A DNA stretch of 64,000 bases, from contig NZ_JAGXJN010000001.1 of NCBI RefSeq assembly GCF_019091455.1, positions 372,001 through 436,000 of the forward strand, in the 5' to 3' direction. Shown in pieces: positions 48,366-58,169 of this stretch (positions within the stretch are counted from its first letter, which is position 1; every line of letters starts with the position of its first letter). The position numbers were made by a program, and so were the translations under genes. The notes below the pieces were generated by a model, which had not been told where the DNA came from, did no database searches, and saw nothing but the letters and a program-made list of their open reading frames with translations. The DNA is from Chitinophaga sp. GbtcB8. Lineage in GTDB: Bacteria; Bacteroidota; Bacteroidia; Chitinophagales; Chitinophagaceae.

Positions 48366-51300
48366 TTAGAACCGCACTTTAGCATTAAAACCAAATGTTC
48401 TGGCAGTTGGGTAGGCACCTGACTGGTAGCCCTGAACGTTACCGGAACTCATACCTTCTTCAGGATCAGCATAAGGCAGGTTTTTATGAATGATCCACAA
48501 GTTCCTTCCTATCAGAGAGAAGTCCACACCTTTGATGGGATGTATCCTGGATACCACGCCTCTTGGCAGGGAGTAAGTAAGTGATACTTCTCTCAGCTTA
48601 ATGTAGCTGGCATCATATACGAAAGCAGCAGCCGGGTTATAGCGATAACCATAGATACCGTAGTTAGTTGCGCTGGCGCGGGTTGTATTGGGTTTACCAT
48701 CTGCGGTTACGCCTTTTACGATCACACCACCACCGTTAGCAATAGGAGAACGTACCGGGTTGCCTAAGTCGTTGGTACCGGCAGTTTCAGGCAAGATACC
48801 TGTAGCCAGGCCGTAGTACATATCCAGTGAGAATACATCACCACCCTGACGCATATCTACCAGGAAGCTCAAAGACAGATCTTTGTACTTCAGGGTATTG
48901 GTGATACCACCAATCCAGTCAGGATTTACGTTACCAATCACTGAATTGGAAGTAGCGGTTACTTCGTAGTGCCCCAAAGCATCCACCAGCTTCTCACCTT
49001 TTTCATTATACACATAGTTGGAACCGCGAATGGTACCATAAGGCTGACCCAAGGCAGCATTAATAGAAATACCGCCCTGCATGTTGGCAGGGTTCAATTG
49101 CAGGTTCTGTACGCCTTCAGGTAAGGAATTTACCTTGTTGCGATTCCTTGACCAGTTAGCATTAATAGTCCAGGAGAAAGATGGTGTTTTAACCGGTGTA
49201 CCGTACACGGATACTTCTATACCCTTATTCTGGATCTCACCGGCGTTCACTACTTTATAGTCATAACCGGTAGCTCTTGAAACCGGCATTTTTACGATCT
49301 GGTTGGTGGATCTTGTATTATAATACGTTACATCAAACCCTACGCGGTTTTCCAGAAAAGCAGCTTCCAGACCGACTTCCCAGCTTTTGGTACGTTCCGG
49401 CTTCAGGTTAGGATTGTATTTGGTATTATTTACTGATGCCAGCGGCACACCATCTATACCGGTTGGTACGTCATAATAATTCCTTGTATATAAACCAGGA
49501 GCTGAAGCACCCACTTCTGCATAGTTGGCTCTTGCTTTGGCATAAGACAACCAGGGTGTGTTGTGGATCAGCTTAGAGAACAGGAATCCTAATGAAACAG
49601 AAGGATAATAGTAGGTGTTGTTCTCTTTCGGTAAAGTGGAGGATTTATCTCTTCTGGCAGTTACATCCAGGAACAGCATCTCCTTGTAGGCCAGGTTAGC
49701 GGCGGCAAAAATACCATCTACTTCTTCAGTTGAATCTGATTCAATAGGCGCTTCCAGCGGGTTAGCTGTGTTCAGCAATGCATACAGGCGGGGAATAAGC
49801 AGACCACCGTTTGTTTTAGCATCGATAGATGTTACATGCGTTCTTCTTACGTTACCACCCAGGATACCACCCAGGTTAAAATCGTTGCTCAGTTTCTTGT
49901 GGAAGTTGAGCATCAGATCATAGTTAAACTCACTGAAAGAACGGTTGTACCTGGAATATTCTGAAGGATCGATACTACCGATGGCGATCCTTTCTTCCTG
50001 CTGAGCGTTATAGGTATCCATTGATACACGGCCCATAACATCTACCCAATCTGTTATTTTATAGTTCAGCATTACGTTACCGAAATAACGGGTACGGCTA
50101 TCATTTTCGTAATTCTCGTAACGGGTCCAGTACGGGTTATCCCAGTAAATAGGGTTGGTAGCCCCTACAGTTGCCTGGTTCCAGGTTGCGTTTGTTTTAT
50201 TGCGGAAATAAGCATCGCGCTGCTCATATACATCCACGTTGGTTTCCCACCACTGACGCATGTTGGTCATCAGGTTCTTGGAATCATAACCGGTACCATA
50301 ACGGCCCAGACCTGACAATATAGTGGTATTGATAGATCCACTGGCTGTTAATTTGGGTGTGATGTTATAAGAAGCGCCGAAGTTGATCTGGTCTTTTTTA
50401 ATGCTGCTGTTCGGCAACAGGCCTTTATCAATGTTCTTGGTATAACCCAGCTTAAAGTAACCCTGATCGCCACCGCCATCTATCATAATGCTGTTCACAG
50501 TGGAAACAGCGGTCTGGAAGAATTTGGTAGGATCATTGGCTGCAGCTACCCAGGGGCGTGCCTTTCCGTAGAAGGGATTACCCGGGTCAAAAGAATACCA
50601 GCCATATACATCTAAGCTCGGATCAAACGGTGCACCATGGGAAGCATCTTCTGTAGTGGGAACAATCAGGTCCTTTACGCCATCGCCATTCACATCCTGA
50701 TAGTTAAAGTAACCATCGGGTGAAGCATAGTACGCACCATAACCAGCGCCATACTTGTTCTGATATTTTGCAAAAGTGCTGGGATCTACCTTACCGATGG
50801 TTACACCAGAGTTGATAGTTACACCCAAACCTCTTCTGCCTTTTTTGGTGGTGATCATGATCACACCATTGGAAGCGCGTGAACCGTACAGTGCAGATGC
50901 AGCGGCACCTTTCAGCACGTTCACAGATTCAATATCATCCGGGTTGATATCTGCAGCAGCGTTACCGTAATCATAACCGGCGCGGCCACTTTGCTGATCA
51001 GCGGTGTTGGTATTGGAGTTATCAATAGGCACTCCATCTACAATGAACAGCGCCTGGCTATTACCGGATAAGGATTTGTTACCACGTAATACTACGTTGG
51101 TGGAACCACCTAAGCTGTTATTACGGCGTACTTCCAAACCGGATACTTTACCGGACAGGGAGTTGGCGATGTTAGATTCCCTGGCTTTTACCAGGTCTTC
51201 ACCTACCACTGTTTGTGCGGAGTAAGGCAGCTCGTTCTTTTTTCTCTGAACACCCAAAGCTGTTACCACTACTTCCTGCAGACTTTCATTGCTGGTTTGC

Positions 51301-51581
51301 AGCACGGCATTTGCCTGGCTGCCTGCACCCACTTTTAAGTCCTGGGAGGTGTAACCTACGCTTCTGATCACTAAAACCAAGTCACTGCCGGTGGCATTGA
51401 GCTTAAAGTTTCCGTCTTGATCTGTGGTAGTTCCTGTGTTAGTCCCCTTGATTTGTACTGTTGCAAACGGTATAGGAGCGCCATCGCTTCCTGTTACCTT
51501 ACCTGTAACCTGGCGTTGTTGAGCGAATGCCAGCGTTACAATCACCATAAGCATGGTGAAAAAGAGTAACGTCTTTTTCAT
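48366..51581 (-). CDS. SusC/RagA-family TonB-linked outer-membrane transporter
   Basis: 1071 residues. The order is a Sec signal (to about 20), a carboxypeptidase-D-like regulatory domain (QVTGKVTGSDGAPIPFATVQ; about 22-100), a TonB-box and plug region with LQEVVVTALGVQRKKNELPY and VLRGNKSLSGNSQALFIVDG, and a long barrel ending in ...NAKVRF with a terminal Phe. It imports a nutrient with SusD. There is no sigma/anti-sigma pair next to it and the plug lacks an STN domain, so regulation is not of the transenvelope type. Confidence 0.93.
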   Translation of the reverse strand: MKKTLLFFTMLMVIVTLAFAQQRQVTGKVTGSDGAPIPFATVQIKGTNTGTTTDQDGNFKLNATGSDLVLVIRSVGYTSQDLKVGAGSQANAVLQTSNESLQEVVVTALGVQRKKNELPYSAQTVVGEDLVKARESNIANSLSGKVSGLEVRRNNSLGGSTNVVLRGNKSLSGNSQALFIVDGVPIDNSNTNTADQQSGRAGYDYGNAAADINPDDIESVNVLKGAAASALYGSRASNGVIMITTKKGRRGLGVTINSGVTIGKVDPSTFAKYQNKYGAGYGAYYASPDGYFNYQDVNGDGVKDLIVPTTEDASHGAPFDPSLDVYGWYSFDPGNPFYGKARPWVAAANDPTKFFQTAVSTVNSIMIDGGGDQGYFKLGYTKNIDKGLLPNSSIKKDQINFGASYNITPKLTASGSINTTILSGLGRYGTGYDSKNLMTNMRQWWETNVDVYEQRDAYFRNKTNATWNQATVGATNPIYWDNPYWTRYENYENDSRTRYFGNVMLNYKITDWVDVMGRVSMDTYNAQQEERIAIGSIDPSEYSRYNRSFSEFNYDLMLNFHKKLSNDFNLGGILGGNVRRTHVTSIDAKTNGGLLIPRLYALLNTANPLEAPIESDSTEEVDGIFAAANLAYKEMLFLDVTARRDKSSTLPKENNTYYYPSVSLGFLFSKLIHNTPWLSYAKARANYAEVGASAPGLYTRNYYDVPTGIDGVPLASVNNTKYNPNLKPERTKSWEVGLEAAFLENRVGFDVTYYNTRSTNQIVKMPVSRATGYDYKVVNAGEIQNKGIEVSVYGTPVKTPSFSWTINANWSRNRNKVNSLPEGVQNLQLNPANMQGGISINAALGQPYGTIRGSNYVYNEKGEKLVDALGHYEVTATSNSVIGNVNPDWIGGITNTLKYKDLSLSFLVDMRQGGDVFSLDMYYGLATGILPETAGTNDLGNPVRSPIANGGGVIVKGVTADGKPNTTRASATNYGIYGYRYNPAAAFVYDASYIKLREVSLTYSLPRGVVSRIHPIKGVDFSLIGRNLWIIHKNLPYADPEEGMSSGNVQGYQSGAYPTARTFGFNAKVRF

Positions 51582-51776
51582 TAATTAACGATTTAGATTT
51601 TGGTTGACACGGCCCACAATTTAGATAAAAAAACCACTACTAGACAAGTAAAAATTAACAAATGATTAAGGATATTTTAATTTTTAATTCATATTAAGGT
51701 TCATTATCAAAAAAGTAAGCTTAAATAATGATGTTGTGTATTTTTTACACTTTAACATTTTGGGTCCCTTTCAGCG

Positions 51777-53828
51777 TTAAAACAACTGTTGCGCCTGCAA
51801 CTGAATGGTACTTTTCTGCTTTCCGCTTACTTCATCCCACCCGCTGCCAAGAGTGGCTGCATTCCGGTACATTACCTGGTTCCAGCGTAACCAAACGGCT
51901 ATACGTTTTGTAATGCCCCACCTTATATTAATATTATACTGCCAGCCATCCCCATTCAGCTGCATTACACTATTACTATACAGCATATTACTTTCTATTG
52001 CGTACAAAGTGCTGCCACTACCGCTGGCGCTAAACCAGGTAAGGCGGCCGGAAAGCCGTAGTGGCAGCGTAGGAAAGCGGTACTGCAATTCCTGGAAACA
52101 TAACCAGCCCTGCTGTTTATCACTGTTCTTTGTATAATGGTTCAGCTCTACCCGGCTGCGCAGCTTCCAGGGCCCGCCTAAAGGCATGCTTACCTGGCAG
52201 CGCCAGCTACGCCGTGTTAGCGGTGCTACCGGGGTTATATAATTATTACTGCCCGCACTGTTCTCCCAGCCGGTTTTATGGCTGTAACGGATAAATGCTT
52301 CTGTTTGCTTATCCGGCGTATAGGTAAGGCTCATTAACAGCTCCCGGCCATTGGCGCCCGGCCTGTTCACCCGGTATTTGAGCCAGGGGAAACGATACAG
52401 GTCCGCATAAGCTTCCATTTTCAGCTGCGGGGTTAAACGCAGGGTAATGGCCGCGTACCAGCCGCTTTCATTGGCAGGGCGGTAGTTGTTACCAAAAGCA
52501 TTACTGTATAATGACTGGTAGGCGCGGTGGTACGAGCGGTATAATAAAGCTACATCTGCCTTTGGGTGTATGCCGGCCAGGATACCATTTACCGTAGCCA
52601 GGTGGCCGCCTGCATCTACAGCTGTTTCACCGAAGGCATGCACATTTTTCCAGGTGCCGCTGTAATCAATGCTGGCATTAAAGAACCGGTCGCCCTCCGG
52701 TGCAAACAGGTTATACGGCTGCTCATTTTTTTGCAGCGGGGCGGAGAATTTATGCTGTATAACATTCAAACCTATACGCCAGTTACCATTATCATATACG
52801 ATATTTCCGCCAGCAGAGCGCTGCTGCAAAGCACCCCGCTTAGCGGCTTCCAGCGCAGTACGATGATAGCCGGTAGTAACAAAAGAGCTGATGTAGGATG
52901 CGGCTTCCAAGGTATCGCTTTCAAAAAGATTTCCATCCAGCTTGCGGAGCGATACAAAAGCGGTTAGCTGCCAGGCGCGCTGCTGCAGCGTAATACCCGC
53001 GCCGCGGAAGAAATAGAACTCACCAGTGGAGGCATATGGGTTCAGCACCTCCCCTTCCCGCTTCACCTGTAACACTACGGGGCTTTTACCAAATGCCAGC
53101 GATTGCCAGTTGATGAGCCCCTGCCCCATATTCACCGTAAAATCGCCCAGGGCCAGGGCTTTAATGTGTTTGTAATTGCGGATGAACAGGTGGGTGCTGT
53201 AAAAATCAAAGCCCTGTTTTTGTGCGCCTTTGAAGAATTGCTCACCTGCATCTTTTTCCATTACCAGGCCCCAGCTGGCATAACGAGGAAAGTTATAGCG
53301 GTAACGCAGCAGCAGCTGATCCGGCGAGCCGCCGTAATGTGCAGCAGTACTATCTGTATGCGCGTAACCACGCGGTAATTCCAGCTGCCGGCCATAACGG
53401 AGTAACAGGGCATGCTCCCCTTTATGCAGGTAATCGCGCAGGGCGTAAGATGGCTGCAAACCAGCATCTACAGTGATATAGGGCAGTATGCGGTTTATAA
53501 GCCCTTCATCAAAACCGGGTACGGCCTGCAGCTCATAAATGCTTATTAATTTTCCCAATAAACGGCGGTAGGCCAGCAGGCTATTGATCTGCAAAGGGGT
53601 TAACAAACCCAGGGAGCGCAACGCTGCAGCATCTGCCAGGTTCAGGTCCATCTTGTGCCGGGTGTAAGCATTGAGCTGTTGCCAGCGGGTATCATCTTCC
53701 GGTATAATGGTGCTATTCTCCAGCTGCTCTTCCCCTGCGGCAGATAAGGTTTCTGCTGACTGGGCATACCCCTGCCCGCAGGCGCCCAGTAACAGGCAGC
53801 CTGCCAGAATGATGCGGTAGCTTTTCAT
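51777..53828 (-). CDS. Exported helix-hairpin-helix protein with a predicted outer-membrane barrel
   Basis: 683 residues. A signal peptide ends GQGYAQ (about 23). Residues 60-118 are a ComEA-like helix-hairpin-helix region: LNLADAAALRSLGLLTPLQINSLLAYRR and LISIYELQAVPGFDEGLINRILPYI. The remaining 560 residues alternate polar and aromatic residues as in an outer-membrane barrel and end in AQQLF. Such HHH-plus-barrel proteins occur in Bacteroidota without known role. HHH units usually bind DNA or mediate protein contacts. Its ATG overlaps the preceding stop (ATGA), so it is cotranscribed with the second barrel protein. Confidence 0.7.
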   Translation of the reverse strand: MKSYRIILAGCLLLGACGQGYAQSAETLSAAGEEQLENSTIIPEDDTRWQQLNAYTRHKMDLNLADAAALRSLGLLTPLQINSLLAYRRLLGKLISIYELQAVPGFDEGLINRILPYITVDAGLQPSYALRDYLHKGEHALLLRYGRQLELPRGYAHTDSTAAHYGGSPDQLLLRYRYNFPRYASWGLVMEKDAGEQFFKGAQKQGFDFYSTHLFIRNYKHIKALALGDFTVNMGQGLINWQSLAFGKSPVVLQVKREGEVLNPYASTGEFYFFRGAGITLQQRAWQLTAFVSLRKLDGNLFESDTLEAASYISSFVTTGYHRTALEAAKRGALQQRSAGGNIVYDNGNWRIGLNVIQHKFSAPLQKNEQPYNLFAPEGDRFFNASIDYSGTWKNVHAFGETAVDAGGHLATVNGILAGIHPKADVALLYRSYHRAYQSLYSNAFGNNYRPANESGWYAAITLRLTPQLKMEAYADLYRFPWLKYRVNRPGANGRELLMSLTYTPDKQTEAFIRYSHKTGWENSAGSNNYITPVAPLTRRSWRCQVSMPLGGPWKLRSRVELNHYTKNSDKQQGWLCFQELQYRFPTLPLRLSGRLTWFSASGSGSTLYAIESNMLYSNSVMQLNGDGWQYNINIRWGITKRIAVWLRWNQVMYRNAATLGSGWDEVSGKQKSTIQLQAQQLF

Positions 53829-54652
53829 AGCAGTGTTTCTTTTTTCTTTAGTTGCCAGATAAGAGCTGCTGCGGGCGTAATACCTAATTGCGGATGATAA
53901 CTACCGGAAAGGAATATACGCAGCGATTGCCAGCTGAAGCTAATGCCCCCGCCGCTCAGCTGCGGATCTGTGGCAATGCCCAGCTGCAGTGATAATTGGG
54001 GGATGATGCGGTACTCGCCCATTACACGGGTGATCATGGGACGGTCTGTTTCCCGGATCACTTCTGCACTGAATAATAAACTGCCAGATACCTCGTAACC
54101 CAGGCCTGCGCTGTATACCACCGGAATATCCTGCGCACCGGCTTTGTACAGCTGCCGTGCGGCGGGGTTAAAAGCATGGATACCGGCATGCAGCTGCGGG
54201 GTAATGTGCAGCAAACAACCTGCTTCAAAAGTAACAGTGCTGGCGCGGCCATATTGCCGGATAGATGCGGCCAGGTAATCGGCCTGGATGCCGATGCTTA
54301 CCTTACTGCCTAAGGTACGGCCATAGGCCAGGCCTAACTTTTGCTGGCTAAAGGCATCAAAGCCAAAATGCTGAACAGATAAACCGAATGTGCCGGATGA
54401 TGTGGGAATGGCTACTGCCATAACATACAAGCTGGTAGCATCCAACATAAAACGGCGCTCAGCATATACGCCTGCGGAAACGGTGGAAATATGCGCCAGG
54501 GCGGCCTGGTTATGCAGGGCGGTAAATACATGCTGGAACTGTGTGCTGTACGTACCGCCCGCCTGCTGCGGACCTACGGGTAACCAAACGGATTGGGCTT
54601 TCAATAAGGATATACCCCAGGTGCAAACAACGGTTACAATGAGCTTTCTCAT
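53825..54652 (-). CDS. Exported beta-barrel protein, partner of the helix-hairpin-helix barrel
   Basis: 275 residues, Sec signal ending LLKAQ19. The mature part has repeated amphipathic strands (TFGLSVQHFGF, KVSIGIQADYLAA, SLQLGIATDPQL) like PorV/PorQ or OprD-type small barrels of Bacteroidota. I cannot assign a family with confidence; PorQ-like is a possibility because of the N-terminal LHNQAALAHI-type segment. Overlap by four bases with the HHH protein gene suggests a two-protein complex in the outer membrane. Confidence 0.65.
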   Translation of the reverse strand: MRKLIVTVVCTWGISLLKAQSVWLPVGPQQAGGTYSTQFQHVFTALHNQAALAHISTVSAGVYAERRFMLDATSLYVMAVAIPTSSGTFGLSVQHFGFDAFSQQKLGLAYGRTLGSKVSIGIQADYLAASIRQYGRASTVTFEAGCLLHITPQLHAGIHAFNPAARQLYKAGAQDIPVVYSAGLGYEVSGSLLFSAEVIRETDRPMITRVMGEYRIIPQLSLQLGIATDPQLSGGGISFSWQSLRIFLSGSYHPQLGITPAAALIWQLKKKETLL

Positions 54653-54775
54653 TTATACATGGTTGGTTGATGACAATAATTCTGAGGGAGAGATGCAACT
54701 AAGAGAGAGGGGCGAAAATAAAGTAAAAAGTAAAAAATAAAAAAAATTGTGTTTGCTGACTACACGTTACAATGT

Positions 54776-55411
54776 TTAGAATAATCCGTACAGCTGGGAA
54801 TCTATGCGGGAAATGATCTCGCCCAGGTCTTCCTCGCTATCGGGAAATTTGTTCTTATCAATATCTACTATCAGCAGGGGGCCTTCTTTATACTTTTCTA
54901 TCCAGTTGTTATAATATTCGTTTAATCGTTTCAGGTAATCCAGGCGGATGTTCTCTTCATACTCGCGGCCGCGCTTCTGGATCTGCGCTACCAACGTGGG
55001 TACGGAGGCGTGTAAATAAATGAGCAGGTCCGGCGGTTTAACCATCGATTTCAATGTTTCAAAAAAGTTGAAATAGTTATCAAAATCGCGTTTGGTCATG
55101 AGGCCCATTTCATACAGGTTGGGTGCAAAAATGTGCGCATCCTCATAAATGGTGCGGTCCTGTATAACAGTGTCTTTTCCGTTCTGTATTTCCAGGAGCT
55201 GTTTTAAACGGCCATGCAGAAAATATACCTGCAGGTTAAAAGACCAGCGTGGCATGTCTTCATAAAAATCGTTCAGGTAAGGGTTATGTTCCACATCTTC
55301 AAACTGGGGCGTCCATTTGTAATGTTTGGCTAAAGCTTCAGTAAGGGTGGTTTTGCCGGCGCCGATATTACCGGCTACTGCAATGTGTTTGATCTTGTTA
55401 AGTTTTGCCAT
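54776..55411 (-). CDS. Deoxynucleoside kinase
   Basis: 211 residues. P-loop GNIGAGKTTLTEAL near 14-27, the ERS-like motif IQDRTIYEDAHIFA, and a lid RGREYEENIRLDYLKRLNEYYN are the deoxynucleoside kinase signature. It phosphorylates deoxynucleosides (likely dA/dG or dC) for nucleotide salvage. It follows trpS by 37 bases on the same strand. The 123-base gap after it (54653-54775) contains A-rich words (AAAGTAAAAAGTAAAAAATA) but no proper stem. Confidence 0.9.
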   Translation of the reverse strand: MAKLNKIKHIAVAGNIGAGKTTLTEALAKHYKWTPQFEDVEHNPYLNDFYEDMPRWSFNLQVYFLHGRLKQLLEIQNGKDTVIQDRTIYEDAHIFAPNLYEMGLMTKRDFDNYFNFFETLKSMVKPPDLLIYLHASVPTLVAQIQKRGREYEENIRLDYLKRLNEYYNNWIEKYKEGPLLIVDIDKNKFPDSEEDLGEIISRIDSQLYGLF

Positions 55412-55448
55412 GCTTTTATTGTGGTAAGTGTAGAAAGATCATCAGCGG

Positions 55449-56453
55449 TTAATAGTAATTGATCCCAATTAATTTCCTTGCTGCCTGCAAAGTTTGTGCC
55501 GCGCTTGCTCTTGCTTTTTCAGCGCCGGTCCTTAAGATCTTTTGCAGGTAGGCAGGGTCTTGCTGCAGGGCTTGCGCCTTTTCACGGATGGGGGCCATAA
55601 AGTTCACCATATCTTCTGCCAGCTGCTTTTTCATATCCCCGTAACGGATACTCTGATCCTGGTAAGCATTCTCAAAACTTTTTACCACTTCCGGCGCTGT
55701 TACCAGCTGCATGAGCGTAAACAGGTTAGCTATGCTCTCCGGCATGGGAGCGCCCGGTTCTGCAGGGCCACTGTCTGTTTTGGCTTTCATGATCTTTTTA
55801 CGGATCAGCTCATCGGTATCATTCAGGTACAGGGTAGCCATTTCATTTTCACTCTTGCTCATTTTACCGGTGCCATCCAGGCTTTGAATGCGCACCAGGT
55901 TATCGCCAAAGTTAAAGGCTACCGGCTCAGGAAACAATTCCCCGTAGCGGGCATTAAAACGCTGTGCAAAGTTACGGGCCATTTCCAGGTGCTGCTCCTG
56001 GTCTTTACCCACCGGCACTTTTATGGCGCGGTGCACCAGGATATCTGCACTCATGAGCACCGGGTAAGTTAACAGGCCGGCGTTTACGTTCTGGGGCTGC
56101 AGGCGTACCTTGTCTTTAAAAGTAGGTACTTTTTCCAGCTCGCCCTTATAGGCTAACATGTTCAGCAACAGGTACAGCTCTGCAATTTCAGGCACATCAC
56201 TTTGCGCATATAATGCCACTTTTTCAGGATCCAGGCCGGAGGCTATATTTTCTGACAGCACGCGGTATACATTGCCCCTCAGGTCTTTGGGATCAGGATG
56301 GGTGGTGAGTGAATGCCAGTCTGCCACAAAAAAGTAACAGTTATAATCTTCCTGCATCCGGATATAATTGCGGATAGCGCCAAAGTAATTGCCTAAATGT
56401 AAAAAGCCGGTTGATCGTATGCCACTTACTACGATTTCTTTTCCTGTTGCCAT
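55449..56453 (-). CDS. trpS: Tryptophanyl-tRNA synthetase
   Basis: 334 residues from ATG 56453 (MATGKEIVVSGIRSTGFLHLGNYFGAI); the frame opens four codons earlier (MHPI), which is less likely. The class I HIGH motif is HLGN and the KMSKS loop is GKMSKSENEM. PTFKDKVR and MSADILVHRAIKVPVGKDQ are also standard. It charges tRNA-Trp. It diverges from gatC across 97 bases. Confidence 0.94.
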   Translation of the reverse strand: MATGKEIVVSGIRSTGFLHLGNYFGAIRNYIRMQEDYNCYFFVADWHSLTTHPDPKDLRGNVYRVLSENIASGLDPEKVALYAQSDVPEIAELYLLLNMLAYKGELEKVPTFKDKVRLQPQNVNAGLLTYPVLMSADILVHRAIKVPVGKDQEQHLEMARNFAQRFNARYGELFPEPVAFNFGDNLVRIQSLDGTGKMSKSENEMATLYLNDTDELIRKKIMKAKTDSGPAEPGAPMPESIANLFTLMQLVTAPEVVKSFENAYQDQSIRYGDMKKQLAEDMVNFMAPIREKAQALQQDPAYLQKILRTGAEKARASAAQTLQAARKLIGINYY

Positions 56454-56550
56454 AATGGGGTGCAAGATAATAAATCCCCATTTATCCCTAATTTTGAGAT
56501 ACTGTCATATTTAACAATAATATTTCAATTTCTTTTTATTTAATTTGATC

Positions 56551-56841
56551 ATGGAAGTAAATGATGCATTGGTACAGCAGCTGGCTAACCTGGCCAGGCT
56601 GGAATTTAGCGAGCAGGAAAGGGCGGGCATCCAGCATGATCTGCAGCGGATGATCACCTTTGTGGAAAAGCTGAATGAGCTGGATACCGCGAATGTACAA
56701 CCCCTGCTGTTCCTGACGGAGAATTATAATGTGTTCCGCGAGGATAAGGTAGTGCCTTCCATTACCCGTGAAGAAGGATTGCAGAACGCTCCCTCTGCCA
56801 ACGATCAGTATTTTAAAGTGCCCAAAGTCATTAAGAAATAA
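56551..56841 (+). CDS. gatC: Aspartyl/glutamyl-tRNA amidotransferase subunit C
   Basis: 96 residues from ATG 56551. It has LANLARLEFSEQERAGIQHDLQRMITFVEKL and an extended C-terminal tail (EDKVVPSITREEGLQNAPS) as expected of GatC, which wraps GatA and GatB. It is the small stabilising subunit of the GatCAB amidotransferase that makes Gln-tRNA-Gln or Asn-tRNA-Asn. gatA and gatB are elsewhere. The ABC ATPase gene follows after 9 bases. Confidence 0.93.
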   Translation: MEVNDALVQQLANLARLEFSEQERAGIQHDLQRMITFVEKLNELDTANVQPLLFLTENYNVFREDKVVPSITREEGLQNAPSANDQYFKVPKVIKK

Positions 56842-56850
56842 CCTATTACT

Positions 56851-57567
56851 ATGCGACCTGATTCTGTCATCCATTTAGAGAACATCCGCAAAAGTTATTT
56901 TATTGGCCGCAATGAGCTGCCGGTGCTGAAAGGCATATCCATGGATATTCTGAAAAATGAATATGTGGCGCTGATGGGCCCTTCCGGCTCCGGTAAAAGT
57001 ACCCTCATGAACATACTGGGCTGCCTGGACTCCCCTACCAGCGGCAGATATATACTGAGCGGACATGATGTTAGCACCATGGAGGACAATGAGCTGGCCC
57101 GCATACGTAATAAGGAAATAGGCTTTGTGTTCCAGCAGTTTAACCTGATGCCCCGCCTTTCCGCACTGGAGAATGTGGCGGTGCCGCTGATCTATGCCGG
57201 CATCAATAAAAAGACCCGGGAAGAAATGGCGATGGAGGTGATTAAAAAAGTGGGGCTGGGCGAGCGTTATAAACATAAACCCAACGAGCTTTCCGGTGGC
57301 CAGTGCCAGCGTGTGGCCATTGCCCGCGCCCTGGTAAATGACCCTGCCCTGATATTGGCGGATGAACCTACCGGTAACCTGGATTCCAAAACTTCTGTCG
57401 GGTTCATGGAGATCTTTGGAAAGATTCATGCTTCCGGCAACACCGTAGTGCTGGTAACCCACGAAGAAGATATTGCGGACCATGCACGCCGCGTAGTTCG
57501 CTTACGCGATGGATTAATTGAAACCGATAAGCTGAACGAGAAATACCTGAGACCTGCTGTTTCCTGA
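56851..57567 (+). CDS. ABC transporter ATPase, MacB/LolD-like
   Basis: 238 residues. Walker [11 protein letters not shown]-loop [11 protein letters not shown], signature LSGGQCQR, Walker [13 protein letters not shown] and switch histidine VLVTHEED are all present. It belongs to the MacB/LolD/FtsE group that drives MacB-type membrane proteins working on lipoproteins, peptides or drugs. No permease is adjacent. A second ATPase of the same group is encoded 600 bases on (58166-58816). Confidence 0.88.
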   Translation: MRPDSVIHLENIRKSYFIGRNELPVLKGISMDILKNEYVALMGPSGSGKSTLMNILGCLDSPTSGRYILSGHDVSTMEDNELARIRNKEIGFVFQQFNLMPRLSALENVAVPLIYAGINKKTREEMAMEVIKKVGLGERYKHKPNELSGGQCQRVAIARALVNDPALILADEPTGNLDSKTSVGFMEIFGKIHASGNTVVLVTHEEDIADHARRVVRLRDGLIETDKLNEKYLRPAVS

Positions 57568-57608
57568 TCACCTGTGCCGCTTTAGCGGCCATTTCCCCGT
57601 ATTTTAAT

Positions 57609-58169
57609 ATGGCTACCAAGATATACACCAAAACCGGCGATAAGGGCAAAACGGCCCTCATAGGCGGCACTAAAGTGCCTAAGAGCCACCTGCGTATTGA
57701 AACCTATGGTACGGTGGATGAGCTGAACTCTTACATTGGCCTGGTAAATGACCATATTACCGATGCTGCTACCAATACTTTACTGAAAGAGATACAGGAC
57801 CGCCTGTTCACCATTGGCGCTTCCCTGGCTACGGACCCTGAAAAGGAAACGGGCATGAGCATACCTGACCTGAAAGCGGAAGATGTGCAGCTGCTGGAAA
57901 AAAGTATAGATGTTATGAACGAGGAGCTGCCGGTGATGAAATCGTTTATACTGCCGGGCGGGCATGTAGCCGTATCTACCTGCCATGTGGCCCGCTGCGT
58001 ATGCCGCCGTGCAGAGCGCCTGTGCGTGGGTATGCAGGAGGAAGGATTGTTTATTGAACCCCTGGTATTGCAGTATACCAACCGCCTGAGCGATTATTTG
58101 TTTGTATTGGCCCGATGGATAGGCCACCGGCTAAATGTTCCGGAAGTGACCTGGAAACCCAGGGTTTAA
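57609..58169 (+). CDS. PduO-type cob(I)alamin adenosyltransferase
   Basis: 186 residues. Signatures are KIYTKTGDKGKTALIGGTKV at the N-terminus (ATP binding), GTVDELNSYIG, and VAVSTCHVARCVCRRAERLCV with the conserved arginines. It transfers adenosyl from ATP to cob(I)alamin to make coenzyme B12. No B12 riboswitch is visible. Its stop overlaps by four bases the stop of the convergent LolD-like gene. Confidence 0.92.
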   Translation: MATKIYTKTGDKGKTALIGGTKVPKSHLRIETYGTVDELNSYIGLVNDHITDAATNTLLKEIQDRLFTIGASLATDPEKETGMSIPDLKAEDVQLLEKSIDVMNEELPVMKSFILPGGHVAVSTCHVARCVCRRAERLCVGMQEEGLFIEPLVLQYTNRLSDYLFVLARWIGHRLNVPEVTWKPRV

